In this document: piece by piece, positions 19,131-27,576 of the stretch
Layout of the letters: the number at the start of each line of letters is the position of its first letter
How positions within the stretch are numbered: the stretch's first letter is position 1
DNA from: an uncultured Porphyromonadaceae bacterium
GTDB lineage: Bacteria; Bacteroidota; Bacteroidia; Bacteroidales; Muribaculaceae
Length of the DNA stretch: 64,000 nt
Direction: 5' to 3'
Assembly (NCBI GenBank): GCA_948467675.1
Contig: CAOKFI010000004.1
Span: forward strand, 39,752-103,751
Program-made: the position numbers and the translations under genes
The notes under the pieces: model-generated
The model's input: only the letters and a program-made list of their open reading frames with translations
Databases searched by the model: none
What the model was told of the DNA's origin: nothing

Positions 19131-19883
19131 ATGAACAAAACCGACCTGCATATAGATCCGCAACGGATACCCGCTCACGTAGCCATAATCATGGACGGAA
19201 ACGGACGCTGGGCCAAACAGCGTGGCCTCGACCGGTCGGCCGGTCACGTCGAGGGTGTCAATACCGTACGTACCATAACCGAAATCGCATCCGAAATCGG
19301 GATAAAGTTCCTTACGCTCTACACGTTCTCGACCGAGAACTGGAACCGGCCCCAGGCCGAGGTCGACACACTGATGCATCTGATCGGAGTGGCCATAGAG
19401 CGGGAGACACCCGATCTCATACGCAATAATGTGCGTCTGACCATGATAGGCGACTTCAGCCGCATGCCAGACGACGCGCTCTCCCGCCTGCGCGGATGCA
19501 TAGCACAGACATCGCACTGCACAGGCCTGAATCTGTGTCTGGCACTGAGCTACTCGGCCCGCTGGGAGATCACAGAAGCCACACGCCGCATAGCGGCTCA
19601 ATGCGCCGCCGGCGACATGGAACCATCGGCGATAACCGATGAGACCATATCGGCCAATCTGACTACCGCCGACATGCCGGATCCCGATCTGCTGATACGC
19701 ACAGGCGGCGACATACGTATAAGCAATTTCCTGCTGTGGCAGCTGGCCTACAGCGAAATATATGTGACCGGCACCTTTTGGCCGGACTTCGGACGCGATG
19801 CGTTCCTGCAAGCCATATCCGATTTCCAGTCACGCGAAAGACGCTTCGGCCTCACAAGCGAGCAAATAACGACTAAGAAATAG
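19131..19883 (+). CDS. uppS: Isoprenyl transferase (undecaprenyl diphosphate synthase)
   Basis: A 250-residue cytoplasmic cis-prenyltransferase that extends farnesyl diphosphate with isopentenyl units to undecaprenyl diphosphate, the lipid carrier for peptidoglycan and glycans. The signature [15 protein letters not shown] near residue 20 holds the catalytic Asp; [13 protein letters not shown] and the C-terminal [19 protein letters not shown] block are also intact. It begins 6 nt after the barrel gene and is followed 38 nt later by bamA. Together with uppP (31891) the window carries both synthesis and recycling of the carrier. Confidence 0.97.
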   Translation: MNKTDLHIDPQRIPAHVAIIMDGNGRWAKQRGLDRSAGHVEGVNTVRTITEIASEIGIKFLTLYTFSTENWNRPQAEVDTLMHLIGVAIERETPDLIRNNVRLTMIGDFSRMPDDALSRLRGCIAQTSHCTGLNLCLALSYSARWEITEATRRIAAQCAAGDMEPSAITDETISANLTTADMPDPDLLIRTGGDIRISNFLLWQLAYSEIYVTGTFWPDFGRDAFLQAISDFQSRERRFGLTSEQITTKK

Positions 19884-19921
19884 TTCCCTCAAACGAATAT
19901 TCCGACCATCATCACCAGATT

Positions 19922-22543
19922 ATGCATATAAAGATCCAACTTCTGATCGTTACGATATTACTCGGATGCTTCTCAGCCGTCTCGGCTCAGGAGCCCGCAG
20001 ACACAATCTATTCGCCCAATGTGATCTTCAGCACCATGCCGCGCACCTATGAGATAGCCGGCATAAAGGTGACGGGAGCCGACAACTACGAGGACTTCAT
20101 CGTGATCGGATATTCCGGTCTGAAACTCGGCGACCGCGTAGAAGTGCCGGGCAACGATATTACGACCGCCGCCAAACGCCTGATGCGTCAGGGTCTGTTC
20201 GCCCAGGTCCAGATCAAGGTTGAAAAGACCGCCGGCGACAAGGTATGGCTCGAACTCGCCCTGCGCGAGCAGCCGCGTATAGCCGACGTACTGTATCACG
20301 GGGTCAAGAAAAGCGAGAAAGAGGACATCGAACAGCGTTTGCAACTTATGAAAGGCAACCAGATCACGCAGAACATCGTGAACCGCGCCACTGCCATCAT
20401 CAAGAAGTATTTCGACGACAAAGGTTTCAAAAACGCTGACGTCAACATAACTCTCGACGAGGATCTGTCGCATAAGAACGAAATGATCGTGAACATCAAT
20501 GTAGACAAGCACGACAAGGTGAAAGTGCACAAGATCTACATCGACGGCAACGAGGTGCTGAGCGACAACGCCCTGCAACGCACCATGAAGAAGACCAACG
20601 AGAACGGCAAGCTCCTGAACCTGTTCAAACAGAAAAAATTCGTGGAGAGCGACTATCAGGACGACCTTAACCGAATCATCGAGAAGTATAACGAGAAAGG
20701 CTACCGCGATGCCAAGATCGTAGCCGACAGCGTGGTGCCTTACAACGAAAAGACCGTCGATGTCTACATAACCATCGACGAAGGAAAGAAATATTATCTA
20801 AACAACATAAACTGGGTCGGCAACACCCTGTACACAAGCGACTTCCTGAACAACGTGCTTGACATGCATCCAGGCGACGTCTACAATCAGAAACTACTCA
20901 AGAAGCGCACCGTAGAGGACGACGATGCAGTAGCCAACTTCTATATGAACCGCGGCTACCTGTTCTATGACCTGGTACCTATCGAAAAGAATATCAACGG
21001 CGACTCCATAGATCTGGAAATGCGAATGATCGAAGGACCGCAGGCTCGCATCAACAACGTAATCATCAACGGCAACGACCGCCTTTACGAAAAAGTCATC
21101 CGCCGCGAGCTTCACGTACGCCCCGGCGAGTTGTTCAGCAAGGACAAACTCATGCGTTCGGCACGCGAAATAGCCCAGACCGGTCACTTCAATCCGGAAG
21201 CGATGGACATACGTCCCGAGCCAAACCAGGAAAACGGTACAGTCGACGTGCTTTTCAACCTCGAGTCAAAAGCCAACGACCAGATAGAATTCTCGCTCGG
21301 CTGGGGACAGACCGGCATCATCGGCAAACTGGCTCTGAAGTTTACCAACTTCTCGATCAAGAACCTGTTCAATCCAAGCTCATACAAAGGCCTGATACCG
21401 CAAGGCGAAGGCCAGACATTCACGATCTCGGCACAGACCAACGCCCGGTACTACCAGGCTTACTCGATATCGTTCCTCGATCCGTGGTTCGGCGGCAAAC
21501 GCCCCAACTCGCTCTCTCTGTCGGCCTACTACAGCCGCCAGACCGGTGTCAACTCATCGTACTATAACAACAACTACTACAACCCCTATCTGTACAGCGG
21601 TTATGGTTACGGCTATGGATACGGTTACAACAGCGACTACTACCAGTCGTCGATCGAGAACGCATACGACCCAAACAAGGTGCTCCAGATGGCCGGTGTG
21701 ACCCTGGGCTTCGGCAAACGTCTGAGCTGGCCCGACGACTACTTCACATTCAATGCCGAACTCACCTACAACTGGTATTACCTGAAAAACTGGGAATATC
21801 TGTACTACATGAACAACGGTACTTCCAACGCCCTCGTGCTCGGCCTCACACTGTCACGAAACAGTATCGACAACCCGTTCTATACCCGTAGCGGCAGTAT
21901 GTTCTCGCTCTCGCTTCAGCTCACACCTCCGGCTTCACTGTTCAGCCGCGGCAAAAACTGGGAAGCACTGTACAAAGAGAACACCACCGCATCGAAGAAA
22001 GAGCTCTACCGCTGGATCGAATACTGGAAGCTGCGTTTCAAATCGCGCACCTACACTCCTCTCAACAACAGCGAGCAGTGGACACTGGTGCTCATGACCC
22101 GCGCTGATATCGGCTTGCTCGGCAGCTACAACAAATGGCTTAAATCACCGTTCGAGACATTCTATGTGGGCGGCGACGGCATGACCGGCAGCTATACCTA
22201 CGCGACAGAGACCATCGGCCTTCGCGGTTACGACAACGGCGCATTCACACCGTGGGGCAAAGAGGGCTACGCCTATACACGTTTCGGCGTAGAGCTGCAC
22301 TTCCCGTTCATGCTTCAGGGCAGTACGACCATCTACGGCCTGACGTTCCTCGAAGCCGGTAACGCGTGGACCTCAGTGAAAGACTTCTCGCCATTCGATA
22401 TGAAGCGCAGTGCCGGTGCCGGTGTACGTATCTTCCTGCCTATGGTCGGTATGATGGGTATCGACTGGGCCTATGGTTTCGACACGGTATTCGGCACCAA
22501 GGGCGGCAGCCACTTCCACTTCATTCTCGGACAGGAATTCTAA
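19922..22543 (+). CDS. bamA: Outer-membrane protein assembly factor BamA
   Basis: An 873-residue Omp85 protein that folds and inserts outer-membrane barrels. A signal peptide (1-23, ending VSAQ) is followed by five POTRA-like repeats (about 35-450; repeated G-x-(Y/L)-x-D modules such as NEKGYRDAKIV and YMNRGYLFYDL) and a 16-strand barrel (about 455-873) ending in a C-terminal Phe (HFHFILGQEF). A Tyr/Asn/Gly-rich insert (about residues 542-582, including YGYGYGYGY) lies in an extracellular loop. It belongs to the uppS, bamA, ompH, ompH block; chaperones for its clients lie immediately downstream. Confidence 0.96.
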   Translation: MHIKIQLLIVTILLGCFSAVSAQEPADTIYSPNVIFSTMPRTYEIAGIKVTGADNYEDFIVIGYSGLKLGDRVEVPGNDITTAAKRLMRQGLFAQVQIKVEKTAGDKVWLELALREQPRIADVLYHGVKKSEKEDIEQRLQLMKGNQITQNIVNRATAIIKKYFDDKGFKNADVNITLDEDLSHKNEMIVNINVDKHDKVKVHKIYIDGNEVLSDNALQRTMKKTNENGKLLNLFKQKKFVESDYQDDLNRIIEKYNEKGYRDAKIVADSVVPYNEKTVDVYITIDEGKKYYLNNINWVGNTLYTSDFLNNVLDMHPGDVYNQKLLKKRTVEDDDAVANFYMNRGYLFYDLVPIEKNINGDSIDLEMRMIEGPQARINNVIINGNDRLYEKVIRRELHVRPGELFSKDKLMRSAREIAQTGHFNPEAMDIRPEPNQENGTVDVLFNLESKANDQIEFSLGWGQTGIIGKLALKFTNFSIKNLFNPSSYKGLIPQGEGQTFTISAQTNARYYQAYSISFLDPWFGGKRPNSLSLSAYYSRQTGVNSSYYNNNYYNPYLYSGYGYGYGYGYNSDYYQSSIENAYDPNKVLQMAGVTLGFGKRLSWPDDYFTFNAELTYNWYYLKNWEYLYYMNNGTSNALVLGLTLSRNSIDNPFYTRSGSMFSLSLQLTPPASLFSRGKNWEALYKENTTASKKELYRWIEYWKLRFKSRTYTPLNNSEQWTLVLMTRADIGLLGSYNKWLKSPFETFYVGGDGMTGSYTYATETIGLRGYDNGAFTPWGKEGYAYTRFGVELHFPFMLQGSTTIYGLTFLEAGNAWTSVKDFSPFDMKRSAGAGVRIFLPMVGMMGIDWAYGFDTVFGTKGGSHFHFILGQEF

Positions 22544-22686
22544 GCCACCCGCCGCATAACTGAAGATTTTTTCAGGTGCTCGTCTAAACCTTTAGCGCGC
22601 TCAAGTGTCTTATTCATAAGAGGGAGAATCCAAAACGGGGCAATCCCGAAATTAATGAAACAAACCAATAACATCGACCAATAGTT

Positions 22687-23202
22687 ATGAAGAAATTACT
22701 GTTACTACTCGTGCTGACCGCAGCATGCGGTCTGGGAGCGGCGGCTCAGAAGTTTGCCCTCGTCGATATGGAATACATACTTAAGAACTATCCTTCGTAT
22801 GAAATGGCCAACGAGCAGCTGAACCAGCTGTCGCAACGCTGGCAGAAAGAGGTCGAGGCAAAAAACACAGAAGCCGAGACAATATACAAGAACTATCAGG
22901 CAGACATGGTATTTCTGACCGACGACCAGAAAAAGAAGAAAGAAGACGAGGTCGTAGCCAAGGAAAAGGAAGCCACCGAACTGCGCTACAAATATTTCGG
23001 ACCGGAAGGCGAACTATACAAAAAACGCCAGTCGCTGATGAAGCCGATCCAGGACGAAATATACAACGCCATCAAGAAAGTCTCCGAGGAACGGGGCTAT
23101 CAGGTGATCTTCGACAGAGCGTCGTCGGCCAACATAGTGTATGCATCGCCGCGAATCGACATCAGCAACGAGGTGCTCGACAAGTTAGGCTATTCCAAAT
23201 AA
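22687..23202 (+). CDS. OmpH/Skp family periplasmic chaperone (first copy)
   Basis: A 171-residue secreted protein with signal peptide MKKLLLLLVLTAACGLGAAAQ and the OmpH/Skp pattern: a short N-terminal strand (FALVDMEYILKNYPSY), a long charged coiled coil (about 45-115) and a C-terminal strand segment (YQVIFDRASSANIVYAS). Skp-like trimers hold unfolded outer-membrane proteins for BamA, which is encoded 143 nt upstream. A second, more diverged copy follows, with its own promoter between the two. Confidence 0.92.
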   Translation: MKKLLLLLVLTAACGLGAAAQKFALVDMEYILKNYPSYEMANEQLNQLSQRWQKEVEAKNTEAETIYKNYQADMVFLTDDQKKKKEDEVVAKEKEATELRYKYFGPEGELYKKRQSLMKPIQDEIYNAIKKVSEERGYQVIFDRASSANIVYASPRIDISNEVLDKLGYSK

Positions 23203-23210
23203 ATAGCTGT

Positions 23211-23241
23211 TTGCGTCGGATATAAAGATTTATTATCTTTG
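23211..23241 (+). promoter_or_regulatory. Promoter of the second OmpH/Skp gene
   Basis: TTTG (23211-23214), a 20-nt spacer and TATCTTTG (23234-23241) make an ideal Bacteroidetes promoter 49 nt before the second ompH ATG. It sits immediately after the stop codon of the first copy. Confidence 0.82.
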
Positions 23242-23290
23242 CAACAGAATTAACTAAAACGAATAATCACTTTTTACATTTACTTGTGAT

Positions 23291-23791
23291 ATGATCAAGA
23301 AAGCATTGCTCGCAATCATGATTGCGCTCCCGATGTGCCTCTCGGCTCAGTCGGTAAAACTCGGCATTGTAAACACTGCCACCATCTTCGAGGCTATGCC
23401 TGAACGCGCAGCCGCCCAGACTCAGCTTGAGACAGCCTCAAAGACATACGAGGACGAGTTCAAGAAGCTCACCGACGAACTTGACAAAAAGTATGCGGAA
23501 TTCCAGAGCCTCGAGGAGTCTACCCCCGAGTCGATCAAGGAGCGCCGTATTCAGGATATCCAGGACATGCAGAACCGCATCCAGCAGTTCCGCAACCAGG
23601 CCTCGACAGATCTCGAGCGTCAGCAGCAGCAGCTCATGGCTCCTATCCAGGAGAAAATCGAGGCTGCCATCAAAGCCGTAGGTGCTGAAAGCAATTTCAC
23701 CATGATCTTCCAGGATATGATACCGAGCTATATCGGTTCTGATGTAGTAGACGTTACTCCTCAGGTACGCGCCAAACTCGGCCTGAAGTAA
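23291..23791 (+). CDS. OmpH/Skp family periplasmic chaperone (second copy)
   Basis: A 166-residue paralogue of the preceding gene: signal peptide MIKKALLAIMIALPMCLSAQ, N-terminal strand VKLGIVNTATIFEAMP, a Glu/Lys/Gln-rich coiled coil (about 45-115, with a QQQQ turn near the tip) and the C-terminal segment FTMIFQDMIPSYIGSDVVDVT. The copies share architecture but little sequence in the coiled coil, so the duplication is old. The gene has its own promoter and an intrinsic terminator, allowing expression apart from bamA. Confidence 0.92.
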   Translation: MIKKALLAIMIALPMCLSAQSVKLGIVNTATIFEAMPERAAAQTQLETASKTYEDEFKKLTDELDKKYAEFQSLEESTPESIKERRIQDIQDMQNRIQQFRNQASTDLERQQQQLMAPIQEKIEAAIKAVGAESNFTMIFQDMIPSYIGSDVVDVTPQVRAKLGLK

Positions 23792-23816
23792 GATATTCCG
23801 GTTTTATAACCATCAA

Positions 23817-23847
23817 AAAGGCTTCTCTGTCGGAGAGGCCTTTTTTT
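23817..23847 (+). terminator. Rho-independent terminator after the OmpH pair
   Basis: An 8-bp stem ggcttctc/gagaggcc (23820-23827 with 23833-23840, one G-T pair) flanked by A's and followed by seven T's ends the bamA-ompH block. Confidence 0.92.
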
Positions 23848-23969
23848 GGCATTTACATACTATACTTCCATGCTGACACATGGCAGCCACGACTGTCGGA
23901 GCGGCTCTACAGATAGCGGATAACGTTAAATGTGACAGGATTGTAGCACAATTGACTTATTATACATGG

Positions 23970-24000
23970 TTGTGCGGACGAGGAATTTTTTGTAATTTTG
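23970..24000 (+). promoter_or_regulatory. Promoter of the secreted-protein pair
   Basis: TTG (23970-23972), a 20-nt spacer and TAATTTTG (23993-24000) lie 49 nt before the ATG at 24050. A very A/T-rich leader follows. Confidence 0.72.
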
Positions 24001-24049
24001 CAGCGATTTTTTTGCTATAAAATTAAATTATAATATAAATTACGCAAAT

Positions 24050-25507
24050 ATGAGAAATCCCATCAAGCTCCTTACGAGTGCAGGAGCATTGATCCTGCTT
24101 ACGGTATCGCTTAACGCAAATGCACAACACCTCCCCAACTTCGGCTTCAACGACTGGAAAGGCACCTGCGGAAGTTCCGAAGCATTCGGTACCGGAGGAA
24201 CAACCTCATCCACTACTGGCGACATGCGCCAGCGTCCCGGTGACGAGCCAACAGGATGGAACGGATCGAGTGTAAATCAGAAAGTCTTAATGGAGAAGAA
24301 AGAGACACTCGTTTTCAAGGATGAGAACGAAACCAACCTTTATGCTAAACTCCAGAATATATTTGTAGGTGTCGGATCAATCGGATCTGTAGCCCCAGGA
24401 TATATCACATTCGGAACACCTTGGGTCTATGCCGTATCGAAAATAGCAGAATGCGATGGCGGCACATACGGAGGGCTCGCTTTTGCGGGATACAAACCTG
24501 AAAAACTTCGCCTCAAAGTAAAACGCACTGATAATAACGACGAGGATTCGTACGTCATTGCATACATGTGGAACGGCACATTCAAATCAAAAGTCGGAAA
24601 ACTGGGCGCACCATCTCAGGAACGCGAGAACTGCGACAGAGCCATACTCGGATATGCTACAGATGACGTGACCGGCGATGGCGTATTGGTAGCCAGTCTC
24701 GAAAAGATATTCCGCCAGACAGCCAACAGCGATTGGGAACTGATTGAAATCCCATTCCAGTACTTCGACAACAGTAAAAATTCAGTCGATTTCGATCAGG
24801 CAGATTATCAACAGAACGTCATAGAGCCCTCTAGGATCAATGTAGTCATCTGCTCAGGTAATTATAAAGACAGGAGTAAGTTAGTAAATGGTACTACACT
24901 GTGGGTAGATGATGTGGAGCTGGTTTATCCGACGAAGGATTATGCTGGCAAGTGTGTGACTGTCGACCTGAACGAGGATGAGGTCAGCGCACGCAGTGCG
25001 GCCAATTCGGAGTGGAGCGATGCCAAGATGACTGTGGAGGACTACGGCAATGTAGTGTCGACCGACGATACAGGCCACAAGACGACTACCGGCAAGGTGA
25101 CTCTGGGCAAGGTGACTCTCGACGGTGTCAAGCTGACCCACTATGACGACTATCTGTGGCTCGAACACAATGACGACAACTACACAATGGACGGTTCGCT
25201 CCATAACAATGGCAACTACTTAGTATATCTGGATCAGCCGTCGGCCAACCAGCGCATCAAGTTTGCCGACACCCAATCGGCCACAACCGGCATCGAGTCA
25301 GTGGACGGCGCAGAGTCAGAGCCTGTGGTATTCGGCGGTCAGGGCTATATAAGCGTAGCCGGTGTCCATGGCATGGTGAGCCTTTATACTCTTACAGGTG
25401 CCAAAGTAGCCGAGGTCTATGTAGAAGGCGAGGCTGTGATACCCGCTACAGCCGGCATAGTTATCGTAGCGACACCCGCCGGAGCTGTGAAATGCAACGT
25501 AAAATAA
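24050..25507 (+). CDS. Secreted PCMD-like protein with C-terminal module shared with the next gene
   Basis: A 485-residue secreted protein (signal peptide to about residue 25, LNANAQ). The N-terminal 300 residues resemble the PCMD-type carbohydrate-associated beta-sandwich seen in Bacteroidales lipoproteins (NFGFNDW, PTGWNGSS, LAFAGYKPEKLRLKVK, TTLWVDDVELVY); that match is by eye only. A calycin-like or spacer segment (about 305-410) and a C-terminal module (about 420-485; VAGVHGMVSLYTLTGAKVAE, then GIVIVATPAG) follow. The module is clearly homologous to the end of the next protein, 36 nt downstream, although the bodies are unrelated. It probably serves surface delivery or anchoring. The specific ligand is unknown. 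Confidence 0.6.
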   Translation: MRNPIKLLTSAGALILLTVSLNANAQHLPNFGFNDWKGTCGSSEAFGTGGTTSSTTGDMRQRPGDEPTGWNGSSVNQKVLMEKKETLVFKDENETNLYAKLQNIFVGVGSIGSVAPGYITFGTPWVYAVSKIAECDGGTYGGLAFAGYKPEKLRLKVKRTDNNDEDSYVIAYMWNGTFKSKVGKLGAPSQERENCDRAILGYATDDVTGDGVLVASLEKIFRQTANSDWELIEIPFQYFDNSKNSVDFDQADYQQNVIEPSRINVVICSGNYKDRSKLVNGTTLWVDDVELVYPTKDYAGKCVTVDLNEDEVSARSAANSEWSDAKMTVEDYGNVVSTDDTGHKTTTGKVTLGKVTLDGVKLTHYDDYLWLEHNDDNYTMDGSLHNNGNYLVYLDQPSANQRIKFADTQSATTGIESVDGAESEPVVFGGQGYISVAGVHGMVSLYTLTGAKVAEVYVEGEAVIPATAGIVIVATPAGAVKCNVK

Positions 25508-25542
25508 TACGAATCAATCATAAATTGAGAAAGTAACGAGTT

Positions 25543-27405
25543 ATGAATAAACTGTTAAACCTCATCGCTTCGGCGGCTATGATATTCAGCGCCGCCGGAG
25601 TCCAGGCTCAGGAAACCGCAGAGCCTGAAGCAAAAACCTACAACGGCTACCTCAACATATCGATGATGGGCAGCCCTGTAGCCACAAACCAGAAGACTAC
25701 TGTAGAGATCACCCCGACAGGAGAGAGCACATGCGACTTTCTGCTGCCCGATCTTACACTCGAGGGATTAGGTTCGCTCGGTTCGATAGACCTTAAAGAA
25801 GTAGGCGTAGACACTGACTTCTTCGGCAACGCCACTTACAGCAAAGCGTCAACTCCGATGACTCTGCTCGATGGAGCCATCAACGCCAAAGTCAGCCTTG
25901 ACGGCTCGATCAGCAGCATGGGCGAGGTCAGCATGACTATCCCCGTGATCTGGGTAATGAGCGAAACTGAAGAACTTCCTATCGAGGTGTCGTTCTCGAC
26001 CAAGCCTACCGGCACAGAATACAGCGGATATCTCAACATCGACATCGAAGGTCTTGGAGCCGTAGCCATCAACTCCAAGGCGTCGGTATATATAGTCGAG
26101 GACTCCGAGACTACCTGCACATTCCTGCTCCCCGACCTTACCCTCGAAGGATTAGGCTCGATCGGCGACATATCGCTTCCCGGCGTTACAATCGAGGATA
26201 ATTCCACCGCCAAATCATATACCAAGTCCGAAACCGACATGGCTCTTCTCGATGGAGCCATCAACGCCAAGGTCAGCCTCGACGGCACTATCACCACAGC
26301 AGGCATAGCCACTATGACTATTCCTGTGGTATGGACCGATGCCAACATGAAGATCAATGTGACATTCTCGACCAAGCCTGTAGGCGAAGCCATCAAGGGC
26401 TATCTGACAATCGGATTCGAAGGTGCGGCTCCCATGGAGATCAATACTCCCGCTACGGTATACATCACCGAAACCGGTGAGGGCGCATGCAACTTCCTGC
26501 TCCCCGACCTGTCGATAATGGGCGGTTTCATGAACCTTGGCGATGTAGCACTCTCCGGCGTCAAGGTGGCAGAAGCCGACGGCACGACAACCTACACCCA
26601 CGAAGGCGCACCGATGAACATATACCTCCAGGGGCAGGAACTCAAGACCACAGTAAAACTCGACGGCACAGCCAATGCCGACGGTGTTGTGGATATGATG
26701 ATTCCCGTAATCTGGCACATCGACGAAAATACCGATATGCCTATCAATGTAAAATTCTCCACAGTGCCTGAAGGCAACGCCATAGAGGGCTACCTCTCGA
26801 TAGCATACGACGGCGAAGAACCGTTCGAGGTAGACACTCCCGCAACAGTGTATATCACCGATCCGGTAGACGGCGCATGCACCTTCCTGCTTCCGAACCT
26901 TACCATCATGGACGGCCTTGTAAGCCTCGGCGACATAGCTCTGACAGGTGTCAACGTGGCAGAAGCCGACGGAGTGAAGACATATACGCACAGCGGTTCA
27001 GAAATGACTATCGACTTCCTCGGCAACATACTCGGCGCCACAGTAAAACTGAACGGCACAATCAATGCCGCAGGCGATGCCGACATGCTGATCCCTGTAA
27101 TAGCCCACTTCCCCGGCGATCCTGACAATGACATAGAATCGCAGGATCTCGCTGTCAATGTGACATTCTCGACGAAGAAGACCACCAGCATCACAGCCGC
27201 CAAAGCTGACGACAGCAATGTGGAGATCTACGGTGTAGAAGGCGCAGTCAAAGTTGCCGGAGTTGAGGGCACTGTAAGCGTCTATACCACTGTAGGCGTC
27301 AAGGTGGCTGAAGAACAAGTCAACGGCGAAGCTACAATCGCAGCCCCCAAAGGCATAGCAATCGTGGCAACTCCTGCCCGTACCGCTAAGGTCGTGGTCA
27401 AATAA
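25543..27405 (+). CDS. Four-repeat calycin-like secreted protein
   Basis: A 620-residue secreted protein with signal peptide (about 1-22) and four tandem domains of about 125 residues (about 35-158, 165-280, 287-405, 412-535). Each opens with GYL(N/T/S)I and contains CxFLLPxLT, then LxGAINAKVSLDGT-like and VIW(x)n VxFSTK segments; this is the pattern of the bacterial calycin-like (lipocalin-like) family. Repeats 1/2 and 3/4 form closer pairs. A C-terminal module (about 555-620; VAGVEGTVSVYTTVGVKVAE) is shared with the preceding gene. Calycin folds bind small hydrophobic ligands or act as inhibitors; no ligand can be inferred here. A 15-bp hairpin follows the stop. Confidence 0.8.
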   Translation: MNKLLNLIASAAMIFSAAGVQAQETAEPEAKTYNGYLNISMMGSPVATNQKTTVEITPTGESTCDFLLPDLTLEGLGSLGSIDLKEVGVDTDFFGNATYSKASTPMTLLDGAINAKVSLDGSISSMGEVSMTIPVIWVMSETEELPIEVSFSTKPTGTEYSGYLNIDIEGLGAVAINSKASVYIVEDSETTCTFLLPDLTLEGLGSIGDISLPGVTIEDNSTAKSYTKSETDMALLDGAINAKVSLDGTITTAGIATMTIPVVWTDANMKINVTFSTKPVGEAIKGYLTIGFEGAAPMEINTPATVYITETGEGACNFLLPDLSIMGGFMNLGDVALSGVKVAEADGTTTYTHEGAPMNIYLQGQELKTTVKLDGTANADGVVDMMIPVIWHIDENTDMPINVKFSTVPEGNAIEGYLSIAYDGEEPFEVDTPATVYITDPVDGACTFLLPNLTIMDGLVSLGDIALTGVNVAEADGVKTYTHSGSEMTIDFLGNILGATVKLNGTINAAGDADMLIPVIAHFPGDPDNDIESQDLAVNVTFSTKKTTSITAAKADDSNVEIYGVEGAVKVAGVEGTVSVYTTVGVKVAEEQVNGEATIAAPKGIAIVATPARTAKVVVK

Positions 27406-27428
27406 GACAGCGACACAAGCCCCATAAA

Positions 27429-27462
27429 CAGTGGCGTGAAACCGGTCGGTTTCACGCCACTG
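27429..27462. terminator. Perfect 15-bp hairpin downstream of the calycin gene
   Basis: 27429-27443 pairs perfectly with 27448-27462 around a 4-nt loop. A short T-rich tract (tctgttta) follows on the + strand, so it probably ends the + strand transcript; symmetry allows function in both directions. Confidence 0.75.
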
Positions 27463-27506
27463 TCTGTTTATACAGAATTGTTATCACCGCCGGTAATCTG
27501 TCGGGC

Positions 27507-27550
27507 AAAAAAAGATACCGGCACTCACAGCCGATGTGAATGCCGGTATC
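27507..27550 (-). terminator. Rho-independent terminator of the CoA-transferase gene
   Basis: Read on the minus strand, a 10-bp stem (27541-27550 with 27514-27523), extended inward by TCACA/TGTGA, is followed by seven T's (27507-27513). It lies 27 bp past the stop codon of the minus-strand gene. Confidence 0.88.
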
Positions 27551-27576
27551 GTATATATAAGGTCTTATGGAAAATC

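Noticed and set aside
26215..26991. Antisense 258-codon open frame opposite the calycin-like gene
   Set aside because: It follows the repeat periodicity of the sense gene and shows repeated shadow motifs, not a protein family.
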